Positions 31,160 through 42,712 of a stretch of DNA of 64,000 nt are shown here, in pieces. The translations under genes were made by a program, and so were the position numbers. The stretch's first letter is position 1, and each line of letters begins with the position of its first letter. The DNA comes from Coleophoma eucalyptorum. Lineage: Eukaryota; Ascomycota; Leotiomycetes; Helotiales; Dermateaceae. The notes below the pieces were generated by a model, which worked only from the letters and a program-made list of their open reading frames with translations, was not told the DNA's origin and made no database searches. The stretch lies in contig JALRME010000004.1 of the NCBI GenBank assembly GCA_026120035.1, forward strand, positions 558,001-622,000. Direction: 5' to 3'.

Positions 31160-33683
31160 ACAGCTTAAGGGAAAGGTCATTACTTATAGACTCTGTGACT
31201 TTCCTGTGCAGACATTAGTTAGACTTGTAAATATTCTGGGCTGTAGATGAAGTACTTAGATAGTCGCTTTGCCGGTACCTGAATCTTCGTAGCGTTTACG
31301 AATGAAATGACCATTGTACAAATCTTGTCGGGCTATCAAGTATGGTGGGTGCTGAGTGTCCTAGGAAAAAGAAAACATGCTTCGCCAGCAACATTTCCAG
31401 ATGTGAAACAACCATTCACGATGCAATAATACTGGGAAGACTAGCAATATTAAACTCTAGGGCATTAGTGTATCCAATATGCATGCTTACGATGATTACT
31501 CCGTAGTGGCGGTGTGATGCCTACCTTTCTCTTGCATCACTTTCTTGTGAGCAAACGAGAAGAGGAGGATAAGATCTTAATCTCGATCGGCGGATATTTT
31601 GTAACGGTCCTACTTCTACTTCCGCCCACTTTCCGCGCCCTGCACGCCGCGGACTGACAGCAGCTCGCCTGCATTACTGCAGATGGATTCTGGGCTCAGA
31701 TAGATTGCGGTGTTGCTGATTGTGCGTTCTCCGTCCACCCTCGCTCCACGGAGATGGCTCGGGCGCGGAAACTCCAGACTTTGATATTCTGGTGTGATTT
31801 TACGATGAAAGCTGGAGAAGCGTTCATCAAACCATCCTTTCACATAATGTTTATTCACAGAATCATCCCTTTCACTGTACCATCGGATATCCCTTCCGCC
31901 GCTACGGCAAGCACAAACAACTGGACCAGTCGCAAAAGACTGAGCGAGAGATTCCGAGGTTTCCGGCTACATTTTGACCTCTGGCGCCCTGAATCGGTAC
32001 TAAATTTTAAGGCACAGCACAGGCAGCTGGTACTTTATATGCTTGCAGTGATCATATTGAAGCGAATCACACATATTGGCCGTTGTTGTCAGTCCCAGCA
32101 GACTCTTCTAGACCTTTGCGATCTTTTGGATATGATGTCATAAAATATTGCTTGTCCTGTCGCACTGGAAGCATCAAGCTTTTGAGCCTCTTTGCCGACT
32201 ATCCAGATCGCGATCGCTTTTGGACAATGCTGCAAGATGATAGTAATTAACTCGTATAGGGAGAACTACGCGCTCGCATCACCTCCAAAGCGTTTCGTAG
32301 TACTAAGCTTGCAGCGAAATCGTATGAGTTATCGCAACACTAATAGTTATTAATTCCCCAAATCATAGGTCAGAAGCTCAGACAAGGCTAACTGAGTCGT
32401 GCTGAAGCCAAGCACTTTGACACCAAACCTTAATACAGAAAGCTTAACTGGTGTAGGATAGAAAAGGTTGTTGTCGGTTTTTGTTCGGAGGAGAGGGATG
32501 ATAGTTTGCAACGGGCAGATCCCGACATAGGATCTAGAGGATTAGAATCCCACGAGAAAGGCGCATCCATACAACCGAGGGAAAGCTTGGGCTGCTTGCC
32601 GAGTTCGGGGGGAGTTAAAGCGCTGCAATGCTATCGTGCTTACTCCGTGGACCTTACTCGGGGTTTGATTCAACCCCTGATAACTACCGCTGCCAGCATA
32701 TGACGCACCAATCTGTTGAGCGGCGCGGCACTTTGGAACCGCCAAAGGCTGTCGCAGCGACCCAGAAATCCAAAACGACAAAGCGTGCGGCGAGATCAGA
32801 GGAAAATCACGCCGTTATTATCGCATCGTTCTGGCTGTGGATCCGGTCACAGAGGGTGGTAGAGACGAACCTGGGGTCCTAGGTTGCTGCTGAATTGGCG
32901 GGATGATTCTCCGTAGCGTTCCTGGCCTATCGCCTTATGCACACATCACCTGTGCGATCTCGATATTAGTGTAGTACTAGGAGAAAAAAAAAGGGAATAG
33001 CCAATCTTGAAGCTCCCATCTTCCCGAAAAGTCACCATCAATGGACTCTTTCCATCTGCAATCCGGAGTTGCTGCTGTACCTCCTGCCGCAACTCTCTGT
33101 GCCTTTGGAACCCAACTAGGTGAGGTTTCGGCATTCCGTTGTCCTCCACAGTATCCTGTCGAGGAAACAATGACGCCCTTTGATGAATCGTCGTGTTATC
33201 TGGGTCATCTCAAACTGTTCAAACCGTTCCCCTGCCTTACGATGTAGAGTAAGCGCTTTTAGCTTGCTGCCGTAATCCGAGTGCATGAGATTCCATGTGG
33301 TCCCTGTGTCTAGTCACTCCTGGGCGCTCTGTACACCACAGGAGCGCCTGTCGATGATCGACGACATTTCATCATGCTGCAGCTGGCCAGAACTCAATCC
33401 GACCTCCATGGGACACCGGACTGCGACGCGTGTGCGAGACATCTCCTGCCCTGGCTGAGGTCGCGCTGCTCATTGGCTAGTGAAATTCCTCCATCTTGCC
33501 TAGCGCACGCCGGGGTAAGCTGACAGGAAGCCGGATATCCAGCCTCGATTTGTTATATCTGGAACTATTTCACGACAATTTGTATCTTCAAGTTCACAAC
33601 AATCAACCTCAATTCAACTCTCTACCTCATCTTCTGAATCTTCCCTCATCGTGTAGAATTTGCTCCAGTGTTGTCCTGTAACA
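31160..33683. other. 2.5-kb intergenic stretch
   Basis: No gene recognised. Small open frames (for example 31754-32143 plus and 31616-31858 minus) overlap one another and show no family features. The last few hundred bases are pyrimidine-rich, as expected of a leader before the Zn2Cys6 gene. Confidence 0.4.
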
Positions 33684-34734
33684 ATGTCTTCTCACGCCAG
33701 CTCCGAAAACAATGAGTTCCCCATCAAGTTCTCTGCCTTGTGCTGGGACGCAGCTTCCAATGCCTCCGAGTCAAATACTTCGTCTGCCGAACGGGAACAC
33801 CGAAAAAAGGTCATGAAGAGCACCCGATCCCGAGTTTCGAAAGCATGCAAGCGATGCCGTCTCCGCAAGATCAAGGTAAGGATCCCAGAACTCCAATATC
33901 ATGCACCTTCGCTAATTTTAACCAAAGTGTGGTGGTGGCCGACCATGTGTTCGCTGCAGTGAAGCCGACGACGTCTGCGAATATTCATACCAATGGAAGA
34001 AGGAGAGCAAGGAGTATTCCCGAGGGTGAGCACTGAAACCCAAAACTTTTCAGAACTTAGTGCTGACTACTGGAATCAGATATATCGATCAACTTCTTGA
34101 GCAAAACGACCGATACAAGCGAGCCATGAGAGTTCTCTATGCCAACCGTCGCTTGAGCATTCAGCCAGATACCATGGTTCTACCCAGCACTGAAGGACAA
34201 GACGTCCCACTTGTCCACGACATTCTCGATCGTCTCGGCCTACTCGATTCTCGAATGGATTACCATGAAGATGAGGGCGAGGCTTCGGATTCATGTAAAC
34301 AAGCCCACGACCACAGCGAACACACCCGCGGCACCTCAGTTCCCGTTCCAAACCTCGAACGTGTTTCGAGCCAATGCGAGTCCGTCTCCGACTCTATTCC
34401 CGCAACGGAACCTCCAAACTATGATGACTACTTTGGCAACCTCTCACAATACACTCCTCCCCCGGATGCACCAGCCATGAGCAACGCGGATCTTGATGCG
34501 ATGACCGAAGTCGTGTACCCCATCGCTCCTCAGATGGACGAGACCTACGAAGCCAAACCTGCCTTCTTTGGTCTTGCTGACTTCCCACAATCACAACCAG
34601 AGGAGCAGACATTTTACGACCCTGCATTGATGGCACCGCTGATGGGCGACTTGTGGGGAGCAAGTGGCACCAATGACTTCTGGGCTAGTGCGAAAGACTA
34701 TAGCATGGGTCCCGCTCCGTTTACCAGCTTCTAA
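33684..34734 (+). CDS. Zn(II)2Cys6 transcription factor
   Basis: Fungal binuclear-zinc-cluster regulator, about 314 residues in three exons (33684-33875, 33928-34025, 34080-34734). The zinc cluster is split by intron 1: SKACKRCRLRKIK, then CGGGRPCVRCSEADDVCEY, giving CX2CX6CX5CX2CX6C. A short basic linker (WKKESKEYSR) and a likely coiled coil (YIDQLLEQNDRYKRAM) follow, as expected for a dimerising DNA-binding region. The rest is acidic and Pro/Ser-rich, with DDYFGNLSQYTPPPD, FYDPALMAPLMGDLW and a Phe/Ser end, resembling an activation domain. The fungal_trans middle domain is absent, so the protein is short for the family. Targets are unknown. The nearest upstream gene is the flavin monooxygenase, 2.5 kb away. 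Confidence 0.9.
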
Positions 34735-37700
34735 GCTTTTGGTCTAGATTAGAGTTTTTCTTTTTCTGCAGCATTTAGCGCGGCGTAGGGTTTTCTAGAA
34801 TGCGTGAGCAATCAGGATGGCGTTTTGGTGGGAATTTTGGAAAATAATGAGCATGGAACATGTTATTTTGGAATTAGCTAGAAAATAATTCTAATTTTGA
34901 CATTGCAAAAAGAAATCATGGATATTGTTATGTGCCGCATCTGTGCTGAAGACGATTCCAAATGGCTCTTGGTTTCAAATCATCTCACTGACGTGACTGC
35001 GGGCTTGTTCACCTAAGCTACATAAGCTACGCTACTTAAGCAGGAGCTAATGCATATCTGCAAGGAAGTTTCTATACATGAGAACTATATGTACTCCTTT
35101 ATAGTGAATGCGGAGAGCTAATTGTAAGCCATATATTACTGCATCCTCATCAGTGGAGACTGCAAGTATCAGTTTCGCTGGCCCAATCGTGGTCTTATCT
35201 ACATGCTTACCTAAGTCCTGTGGTCCCACTTCACTCAGTGACTCCCCTGAAATATGGTCCACTCTAACTGTGCCTCTCTTCCTCACTCATCCTGCATGCT
35301 ACCCAATTTCTTTGCAGACGCGTACAGAGTCGTTGGAGTGACAACTGTCATTGCTGATACGAAGTCCGCAGATGTCTCAGATATCTGATTCGATTTAGAG
35401 TCATCGCAGGTTTGTTGGGATTCATACAACGCTACAAGGAAAGGAAGGTGCCTTGTACTAGGTGCTCATGATTCAAAAATGCATAGGAAAAGTAAAGATC
35501 CCACTCCTGACCTCTGGCTATAAAGAAATCAAAAGTGGGCAGTATGCATGTGTTCACGAGTTGAGATATCTGCAAATTTTGAGCAGCTCGATTTCTGTTG
35601 GATTTATTGAACAAAAAAAACATAGAGTTTGAAATACACTTATAATTCGAGGAGTACTTGATTGTAACAGACTGTAAAAGTCCTGCCTCATGTATTTGAT
35701 TGACGCATCACATGACTATTTAACTTCCAACATAATTTATATTTCTTATTTCACTTTCGGAAACCACAAAGGACTTTAAATACAATAGAATTTATTTTCA
35801 GTCTAGATATGAACCCGGGTCTTCGACCAAGTAACTTGAACCGTCTCGCACAACTTAAAATCTAAGGGATTTTTTCTTCCCACAATCGTGTGATCTTGAT
35901 TTGTGAAAGAAAACTTGGGAAGCTTGTTCTGCGGTACCCCAAACATTGCACCCGGCACTTCTTTAGAAAGTACCGCAGCAGAAGTCCGGTATCTAACATG
36001 ATTGGGTGTACGCTGATCAAAGAAAATCGCAAAGTGGGTTTCCTCACTCAGTTATTCAATCTAGTGCGGATAAGCGACGGACACAAAGTAAACGTCGCCG
36101 ACTTGAGCTAGTACGCATCGACGCGACTATCAAGATCCATGATAGATATGCGCATTTTCACCTTTGTACATAGGCCACTCAGTCGTAGAGATGGATGTCA
36201 ATGTGGCTCACGCATGCCATCCTCAACGTGAAGAGAGGACCCAGAAGTATCCTTTAGACCTGGCTAGAAGATATTTTTGTAGTTCGGGCTGAGCCGATGG
36301 GGAAATTGACTGGCGGACTTAAGCCGTCGACATTAAACTTATGGGGAGCTGGGAGCCCAGCTGTGTTTGGGACTTCTGGCACGCCGCTGCGATGGATAGC
36401 GGGATCGTAGCAAGATATAAATGACTAAGTCTTGGTTACAATAATGTCCAAAATAGAGGTCCTCGTACTTTTTCATGAGCGTTTCAGGAAGGGTTGCGAG
36501 TCTCAGCCGGTGCAAACACCTTGAAAGCTCATTACTACCTTGGAAAACAGGCTACTGTCAATTATTCACCAATTTCACCACCAGATTCGTGGAATTCACG
36601 GTGGTTAATTGGGTAGCAAGGACCTGGCTGTAGTAAATCTGCTTATAGAAATCAATCAAAAGCATAATGTACTATTCAACCGCTTTATAACCTTTGAGCC
36701 GAGTAGCAAGAGTTAGGGGGAAATTCCCAAGAATCCGACAAAGATAGCTTCTTCAATGGCTGAACTTGACTTGTACTCAACCGAGTATCTATTCCAGTAG
36801 TTCTTCTATTGTGTTTTTGAAACATAAGATATTTATGATCATGTATGGCCATATTTGCATTTTTGATGCGGCTGTCCAGCAAATAAATGCTATTGTCTAG
36901 TGGTGGAGCACAATCCGTGCAATCGATAACACGGCAGCGATTTAACATTCTAGCTGTCGCCACATGCTCCATCCAACTGGCCTGGTCAAAAAGATCTAGA
37001 CGACGAATGGTCTTAACTCTTTGCTTGAGAAAATTGATGATAGTCTTACAATTCATAGACCGCCTTTTCTGTCGGGACAATCTCCGTATGAAATATAAGA
37101 TATGCTAACCCGGACCCCTGCCTCGGCCATTTCGGCCGACACGGTCATGCGATCGCTAATGGCGGCCAACTGCCACTTGTTTGTAACGCATTTCTTCAAG
37201 TTTTAGCATAAGTACAGGAGAGATTCTCCTGAGATATGTATTAGTTTGGCTCTTGCTCTTGAACTTCTGATCAAAGACATGTATAAAGGGCAAATTCGCT
37301 GCTAACCCTAAAGAGGTTGTCATGAGCACTACGATAAGGTGTAGGAAAGGGCTGTGCGCTCTGATAAGAAAATAAGTGTTAATTACCCCAATTCGAATTT
37401 CAGAGACGATGGTTGAGTATTGGAATGATGATTCGACCTTTAATCCAGCCCCTCACTATATTCCGTTTTGCAATCTCCTGGCCATTTAAAAAACCTGGCA
37501 GTTCAAGCTACAATGATCCTGCTCTATAAAGCGTAGTAGTTTAGAACAGTCAAAACAGTAGTAGAAGGTGTATTTTATTGTAGAGTTTAGCCTGGTTAAG
37601 AGAAAAAAGTCAATGATCTCGTTGTGCTCGAAGCGATACTAAGGAAGAAACACGCAACCCCCTGTGCAAGCTGGCCGAAAGTTGCAGCTTCGTATCTTAT

Positions 37701-37895
37701 CGTCTTAAAGATAGGGAATGCAGGTCCAAACCCAAACCGAGTTTTCGGACTCTTTCATGAAGATGTCCGACATATAAGTGGATCCTGGTCTTGATATCAG
37801 AGAACCCCATCTTTTAATGTCAGTGATAAGAGAAGCCTGTATTTTCAAAAACTTAAGGAAAGTGATTTACTCTTTTACGACCTTGAATTCTAACC
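34735..37895. other. 3.1-kb gene-poor stretch
   Basis: No gene I can name. A minus-strand open stretch at 36685-37080 (SMNCKTIINFLKQRVKTIRR and on) lasts about 130 codons but has no recognised domain and no clear upstream exon. The final kilobase presumably carries the MFS promoter. Confidence 0.35.
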
Positions 37896-39740
37896 ATGAC
37901 TGAGAATATGGATCAAAAGGCTTCTGTCGATATCGGCGTTCATAATGTGTCCGACAAGGAAAACGTTGTTGTTGACGAGATAAGCTTTGCGGCTTGGGAG
38001 GCAAAAGCGCAGGAACACGGTTGGGAAAGCTATACGAAGAGCGAAGAGAGAAAGGTGATTCGCCGCATCGATTTTAGAATCATCCCATTTCTCTGGGGAT
38101 ACACTGTTCTTTCGGCTGTTGATGTAAGTATCAATCTAGCCACCGGTTGGTTTATCAAACTCTGACACGCTTCTAGAAAGTCATCATCTCGAATGCCGCT
38201 CTCTATGGAATGAAAACAGATACACATCTAGTTGGACAAGACTACAGCTGGGGTGAGGAAAAGCCAATACACTCCCATTAAGAACTTGGTTTTCTGATAG
38301 GGACTTGCAGTTGGATCTATCTTCTATTTTGGATATCTCGTTGCAGAATTTCCTTCCACATGGCTGCTTTCAAAATTTCCCATAGCCAAAATGCTGACGG
38401 CGACGAGCTTTGGCTGGTCAATATGTACCTTGTTGATGGCTTGCACGTCGAACCCTGGTGGTCTCATGGCACTTCGCTTCATCATGGGAATGTTTGAAGC
38501 TCCAGGACTGGCTATATGCACTCTAATCACTGTTATTTGGTACACCAAGACCGAACAACCTCTGCGTGTTGCAATATGGAGTGCCACATTTGCATCAGTA
38601 TATGTGAGCCTCTTGTCATATGGAATTGGACATTCGACGTCAGCAATTGCTTCATGGAGACTCTTGTTTCTCGTTCTAGGCTCCATCAGCTTTGCGCTGT
38701 CGGTTCTAATGCTATTCTTTCTTCCTGATCACCCTACCAGCCCTCGATTTCTGAAAGACAAGGAGGTGTATATTGCACTCCAAAGACTGCGATTGAATGA
38801 TACCGGTAGCGAAAATAAAGTAAGTGTGATATTGCGATAGTTATCTATATACACATACACTAATAAATCATTCTTCTCCAGACATTTAAACTCTACCAAG
38901 TTCGCGAGGCTCTACTAGATTGGAAGTCTTGGGTCATCACGTTGTTCTTCATCTGCATGAATGTTCCAAACGGTGGTTTGAATACTTTCTCGGCCCAAAT
39001 TGTGTCTAGCTTCGGATTTGGAACGCTTACAACCACGCTGTTGGGTATGCCAACTGGAGTTGTGCAAGCCTTCTCAAGCATGGCAGCGACAATCCCATCA
39101 AGATACTTCAAGAACACGCGATGCTTCTCTGCAGCATTCTGCTGCACGATTCCGCTTATTTGCTCAATCGTCATCAGAGGTAAACATCCTGACGCTAATT
39201 CGGAGTGACTTTCATTGATCATTACAGTCTTACCATCATCGAATCAAGGAGGACGCTTGGCAGCTTACTATTGCTTCTACTGCTTTTGGGGACCATATGC
39301 TATCGGTTAGTCTTGATTTCGAGCACTACTCTCTTTGATTATGAATACTGACATAGTATTCTCCATTAGCGCTCTCGCTTCCTATGGCAAATACTTCAGG
39401 CCGCACTAAAAAGATCACTGTAAATGCAATGGTGTTTACTGCATACTGGTATGAAATACCTTTCTTAAGTTAGATATCTAGACTAACATTTCGAAGTGTC
39501 GCCAACATTATCGCGCCACAGACCTTTCGTGCAAGTCAAGCACCAGGATATAAATCCGGATACAACTCCATTGTAGGATTTGAGGCCGGTGCAATATTTC
39601 TGATGTTTGTATACTTTGTCGGGGTACAGATTGAGAACAAGAGACGTGACCGCAAACAAGAAGGCTTGGAACAAGTACCGGAATCGTTGGATGATGATTT
39701 GACTGATTGGGAAAAGCCTAACTTTCGTTACATATGCTAA
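37896..39740 (+). CDS. MFS transporter, allantoate permease (Dal5) type
   Basis: Twelve-helix anion:cation symporter of the major facilitator superfamily, in about seven exons with short introns. The N-terminal cytosolic part ends ERKVIRRIDFRIIPFLWGYT, a hallmark of the Dal5/nicotinate/pantothenate group. Then come VGSIFYFGYLVAEFPSTWLL, KMLTATSFGWSICTLLMA, LRFIMGMFEAPG, WRLLFLVLGSISFALSVLML followed by FFLPDHPTSPRFLKDKE, and NSIVGFEAGAIFLMFVYFVG near the C-terminus. Frames join cleanly through to TAA 39738-39740, so it appears intact. The substrate is likely a small organic acid or amide. A Zn2Cys6 factor and an NmrA-like protein follow on the same strand. Confidence 0.88.
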
Positions 39741-40247
39741 GATACATGAAACGGAGTCCAGGTTTCCTTTAGTGGAGGCATGGACAGAAAAATAAGGGTC
39801 TAGTAATGCGATAAAATGGCTGATTTAGTTCATGTGTTCCTTATGCCAATCCTTGAATCTAAGTTGAAACTTAATCTCTCATTATCTAACGTTAAGGAAT
39901 GGCGCGAGGGTATCAAAGCGAGAGCAGATTTTTCAGAAAGTATAAGACTTTTCAGGAAAAGCCTCGATCATCATAATCCCGATAGACTTGAAGGTCGATA
40001 AAAGGCTCGCAGGAAGTATATTAGAAATGGGCCGGCTATACGACGGGGCTTCTCAGCACCTAGTGGGAACTAAACCAAATCAGGCTTAGGTCCATACTGG
40101 TTTACGGTACATTTGGCAGACTAAATCTACTAGTGCCATCTGGACCTCGGACAACCGACAGCAAGAGCTCCCATCTCCAGGTTTCTATAGTCCTACATCA
40201 TCTTCAGATCTATTTAATGCTTTACCTACCTCTGCACGTAATTCAAC
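39741..40247. other. Intergenic stretch upstream of Zn2Cys6 gene
   Basis: About 500 bp with no recognised gene; probable promoter of the next gene. Confidence 0.4.
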
Positions 40248-41219
40248 ATGACTACCCTTCGTAAAGCTTGCCGCAACTGCACTACCTCCAAAAGGAAATG
40301 TATTGTCCAATTGCCAAAATGTGTCCGCTGTGCGCAGAAGGGTCTTGGATGTATGTACGATCTTGAACCCTTGAATGCGCCGGCCAGACAGCCCTCCAAT
40401 ATCGACTCGCATGGGTACTGCATTATGAAGACCTTCAAATCCCCCGCTTCGGCTATCGATCCAGCGATTTGTAGAACCGGCAATGAAGATACTTTCGAGT
40501 TTATTCGCTCGGGTTATCAGTCAGTACCAGATCTTGTCAGGGCAGGGAAACCTGCAGTATTCGTGCATCCAAAGTTACAACTACATAATAACTATAACCA
40601 CTTTTCCGTCTTTGGAAAGACAGGGGAAGGTATTGTGAGCCTTGACGGCCTAAAGCGTCTAATTGAAATCGATATCAAAGCAGTCCCAGTCAAAGAGGCT
40701 CTTACAGCTCTACAAGCTCTCCTCGTATACCTTGCAACATTCCTCTTCTCCTCGATTCAAACCGAACAGTCAAGCGCAGAGCAATATCTCAGCGTTCTTT
40801 CTAAATGGGCTCAAGCTTTGCTAGAGTCTGCCAAGGCCAGAATGCCCCGAGATCAGTCTCCGTGGCAGGAATGGTTATTTGGCGAGAGCGTTCGGCGCAC
40901 AATTATCATGTCAAACATGCTCTCTTTGCTGCTATACAGCTTTAGATACGGATATTGCTCCCGGTGGTTGTTCGTGGAGTCTCTTCCATTCGACAAGCGC
41001 GCAGGCCTGTGGATAGCGGAGTCGCCACAAGCTTGGATAGCAGCAGCCCGAGTTAGAACCGGCGAGGAGGTCAGGGAGCGGCTGAACTCCCTCCACGAAT
41101 TCGCAGAAAACGTTGATGGGTCAAACCCCGATTTCAGTGGTGATATGTTTCTAGCTTTGCTCACATTGGGTCATAATGGGGCTAGGGCAAATCACAAGCT
41201 TAGAGCTGGTGGGAACTAG
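40248..41219 (+). CDS. Zn(II)2Cys6 transcription factor, short form
   Basis: Intronless 323-residue protein. The zinc cluster sits at the extreme N-terminus: Cys8, Cys11, Cys18, Cys25, Cys28 and Cys35 in ACRNCTTSKRKC and CVRCAQKGLGC, giving CX2CX6CX6CX2CX6C. The remainder resembles the middle of regulators found with metabolic clusters (GYQSVPDLVRAGKPAVFVHP, ALTALQALLVYLATFLFS, FGESVRRTIIMSNMLSLLL). It ends soon after FSGDMFLALLTLGHNG, so the C-terminus is close to complete. It lies between the MFS transporter and the NmrA-like gene, all on the plus strand, which suggests a local regulator of those genes. Confidence 0.88.
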   Translation: MTTLRKACRNCTTSKRKCIVQLPKCVRCAQKGLGCMYDLEPLNAPARQPSNIDSHGYCIMKTFKSPASAIDPAICRTGNEDTFEFIRSGYQSVPDLVRAGKPAVFVHPKLQLHNNYNHFSVFGKTGEGIVSLDGLKRLIEIDIKAVPVKEALTALQALLVYLATFLFSSIQTEQSSAEQYLSVLSKWAQALLESAKARMPRDQSPWQEWLFGESVRRTIIMSNMLSLLLYSFRYGYCSRWLFVESLPFDKRAGLWIAESPQAWIAAARVRTGEEVRERLNSLHEFAENVDGSNPDFSGDMFLALLTLGHNGARANHKLRAGGN

Positions 41220-41389
41220 GCTGAATTGGACCTCGATGGTATCAAGATTTATCCGATTAGTCGAACAGCTACAACCCGGAATTCTATGCTCGCCCGTCTC
41301 CTCAGGAAACTCTACTATAAATTGAGCCAACCCTCATTCGCAAAGTCTCATCATTACTTCCATCAAATATCTCTTTAAGGACCACCATC

Positions 41390-42510
41390 ATGTCCTCGGA
41401 AAAGCCTCTTCTCGTCGTCCTTGGTGCTACGGGTACCCAAGGAGGATCAGTAATTGCATACTTTCTCTCACTATCACCTTCTCCATACGCGATTCGTGGC
41501 ATCACTCGAGATCCATCCTCGCCAAAATCCGTTTCCCTAGCCTCACTCGGAGTTGAGATGGTAGCGGGCGACTTTGATAACCCTCTCTCAATTAACGCTG
41601 CTTTCAAGGGCGCATCCGCCATTTTTAGCGTCACTGATTTCTGGCAATCTTTCGCCAATCCCTCACTTCGTGAGATAGCCTCCGCATCTGGCCAAAGTAT
41701 AGGGGTCGTCTGCAGGGAAAAGGAAGCCCAGCAAAACAGAAATATCATTGATGCTGCGGCCAAAGTTATCACGCTTGAAAGATTTGTTTTCTCTAGCTTG
41801 CCCAACACGAACAAGCTGAGTGGAGGCAAGTACGCCCATGTCTATCACTTCGATGGGAAAGCCATTGGCGAGGAGTATGGTAGATCAACCTATCCGAAGC
41901 TTTGGGAGAAGACGAGCGTGCTATACGCGGGATTTTACCTAGAAAATTACTTTGGACCCACGGGTTCTCTATTTCCCCTTAAATTGGTACGTCTGTTAAG
42001 CTTGAACGACTAGATACATGACTTCACCCCATTTCTTTTACCGCCCTAAGAATTTGCGAGACCTTTTTACTTACTGGTCATTAGAACAAGGAGAAAGACA
42101 CTCTTATCTTGGAAGCCGCAGCACCTCTTGCCACGACGCCTTTCCCTTGGTATTCTGCTGTGGCCGATACTGGTGCCCTAGTACAGGCCCTGCTTTGCGC
42201 TGCACCGGGCAAAAAGCTTATTGGCGTCAATGAATGGCTCAACTTACGAGACTTTGCCACAATTTTGGCTCAAGTCTTAGGGAAGGGTATTGAGTTTGTT
42301 GATCATAACCCAGACTTCCATATGGGAGACCCCGATCTCGAGAAAGATTTTGCTGATATGATGGGATTTTGTGTCGACATCAGATATGATGGAGGGAAGG
42401 TTGATAAGAGTATTGTGCAGCCGGTTGATTTAGGAGTGCCGGTGCAGCTGGGACCAGTGAAGGAGTGGTTTGGCAAGCAGGATTGGGAGAAAGTTTTGCA
42501 GATTGCATAA
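41390..42510 (+). CDS. NmrA-like NAD(P)-binding protein
   Basis: Two exons, 41390-41986 and 42085-42510, joined in phase by a 98-bp intron, give about 340 residues. The N-terminus has the atypical-SDR nucleotide-binding loop LLVVLGATGTQGGSV, then AIRGITRDPSSPKS and GVEMVAGDFDN, typical of NmrA/HSCARG proteins that bind NADP and sense redox or nitrogen state instead of catalysing a reaction. RFVFSSLPNT lies where catalytic SDRs carry their active Ser. The C-terminal half contains WYSAVADTGALVQAL and a distal WLNLRDFATILAQVLGKG stretch. It is intact and starts 170 bp after the Zn2Cys6 gene on the same strand. Such proteins often modulate transcription factors, so the pair may work together; that is inference. 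Confidence 0.88.
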
Positions 42511-42712
42511 AGGTAGCCGTATCTCTTTTAAATAATGGAGGGAGTGAACTTTTGCTACAAGTGAGAAACCTACTTATGATTGAAGGAATTTCATGCAGTA
42601 CCCTTTGGCTTAACATCAAATCTTCTGCAGAATATAACGTAACTCGTGAGTCAAGTTAAGTAATTCATCTAGAACACCCCTCTCCAATCCTGGCCTATCT
42701 CTGAATCTTGAA

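Noticed and set aside
35800..35880. Possible tRNA on the minus strand around CCCGGGTTCATATC
   Set aside because: The segment has a T-arm-like word, but I could not pair an acceptor stem or an anticodon stem.
36685..37080. Minus-strand open frame of 131 codons as a gene
   Set aside because: No family features and no start context or exons that extend it; it could be chance in this sequence.
41302..41829. Minus-strand open frame of 175 codons
   Set aside because: It overlaps the first exon of the NmrA-like gene, which has clear motifs on the plus strand; it is a shadow.
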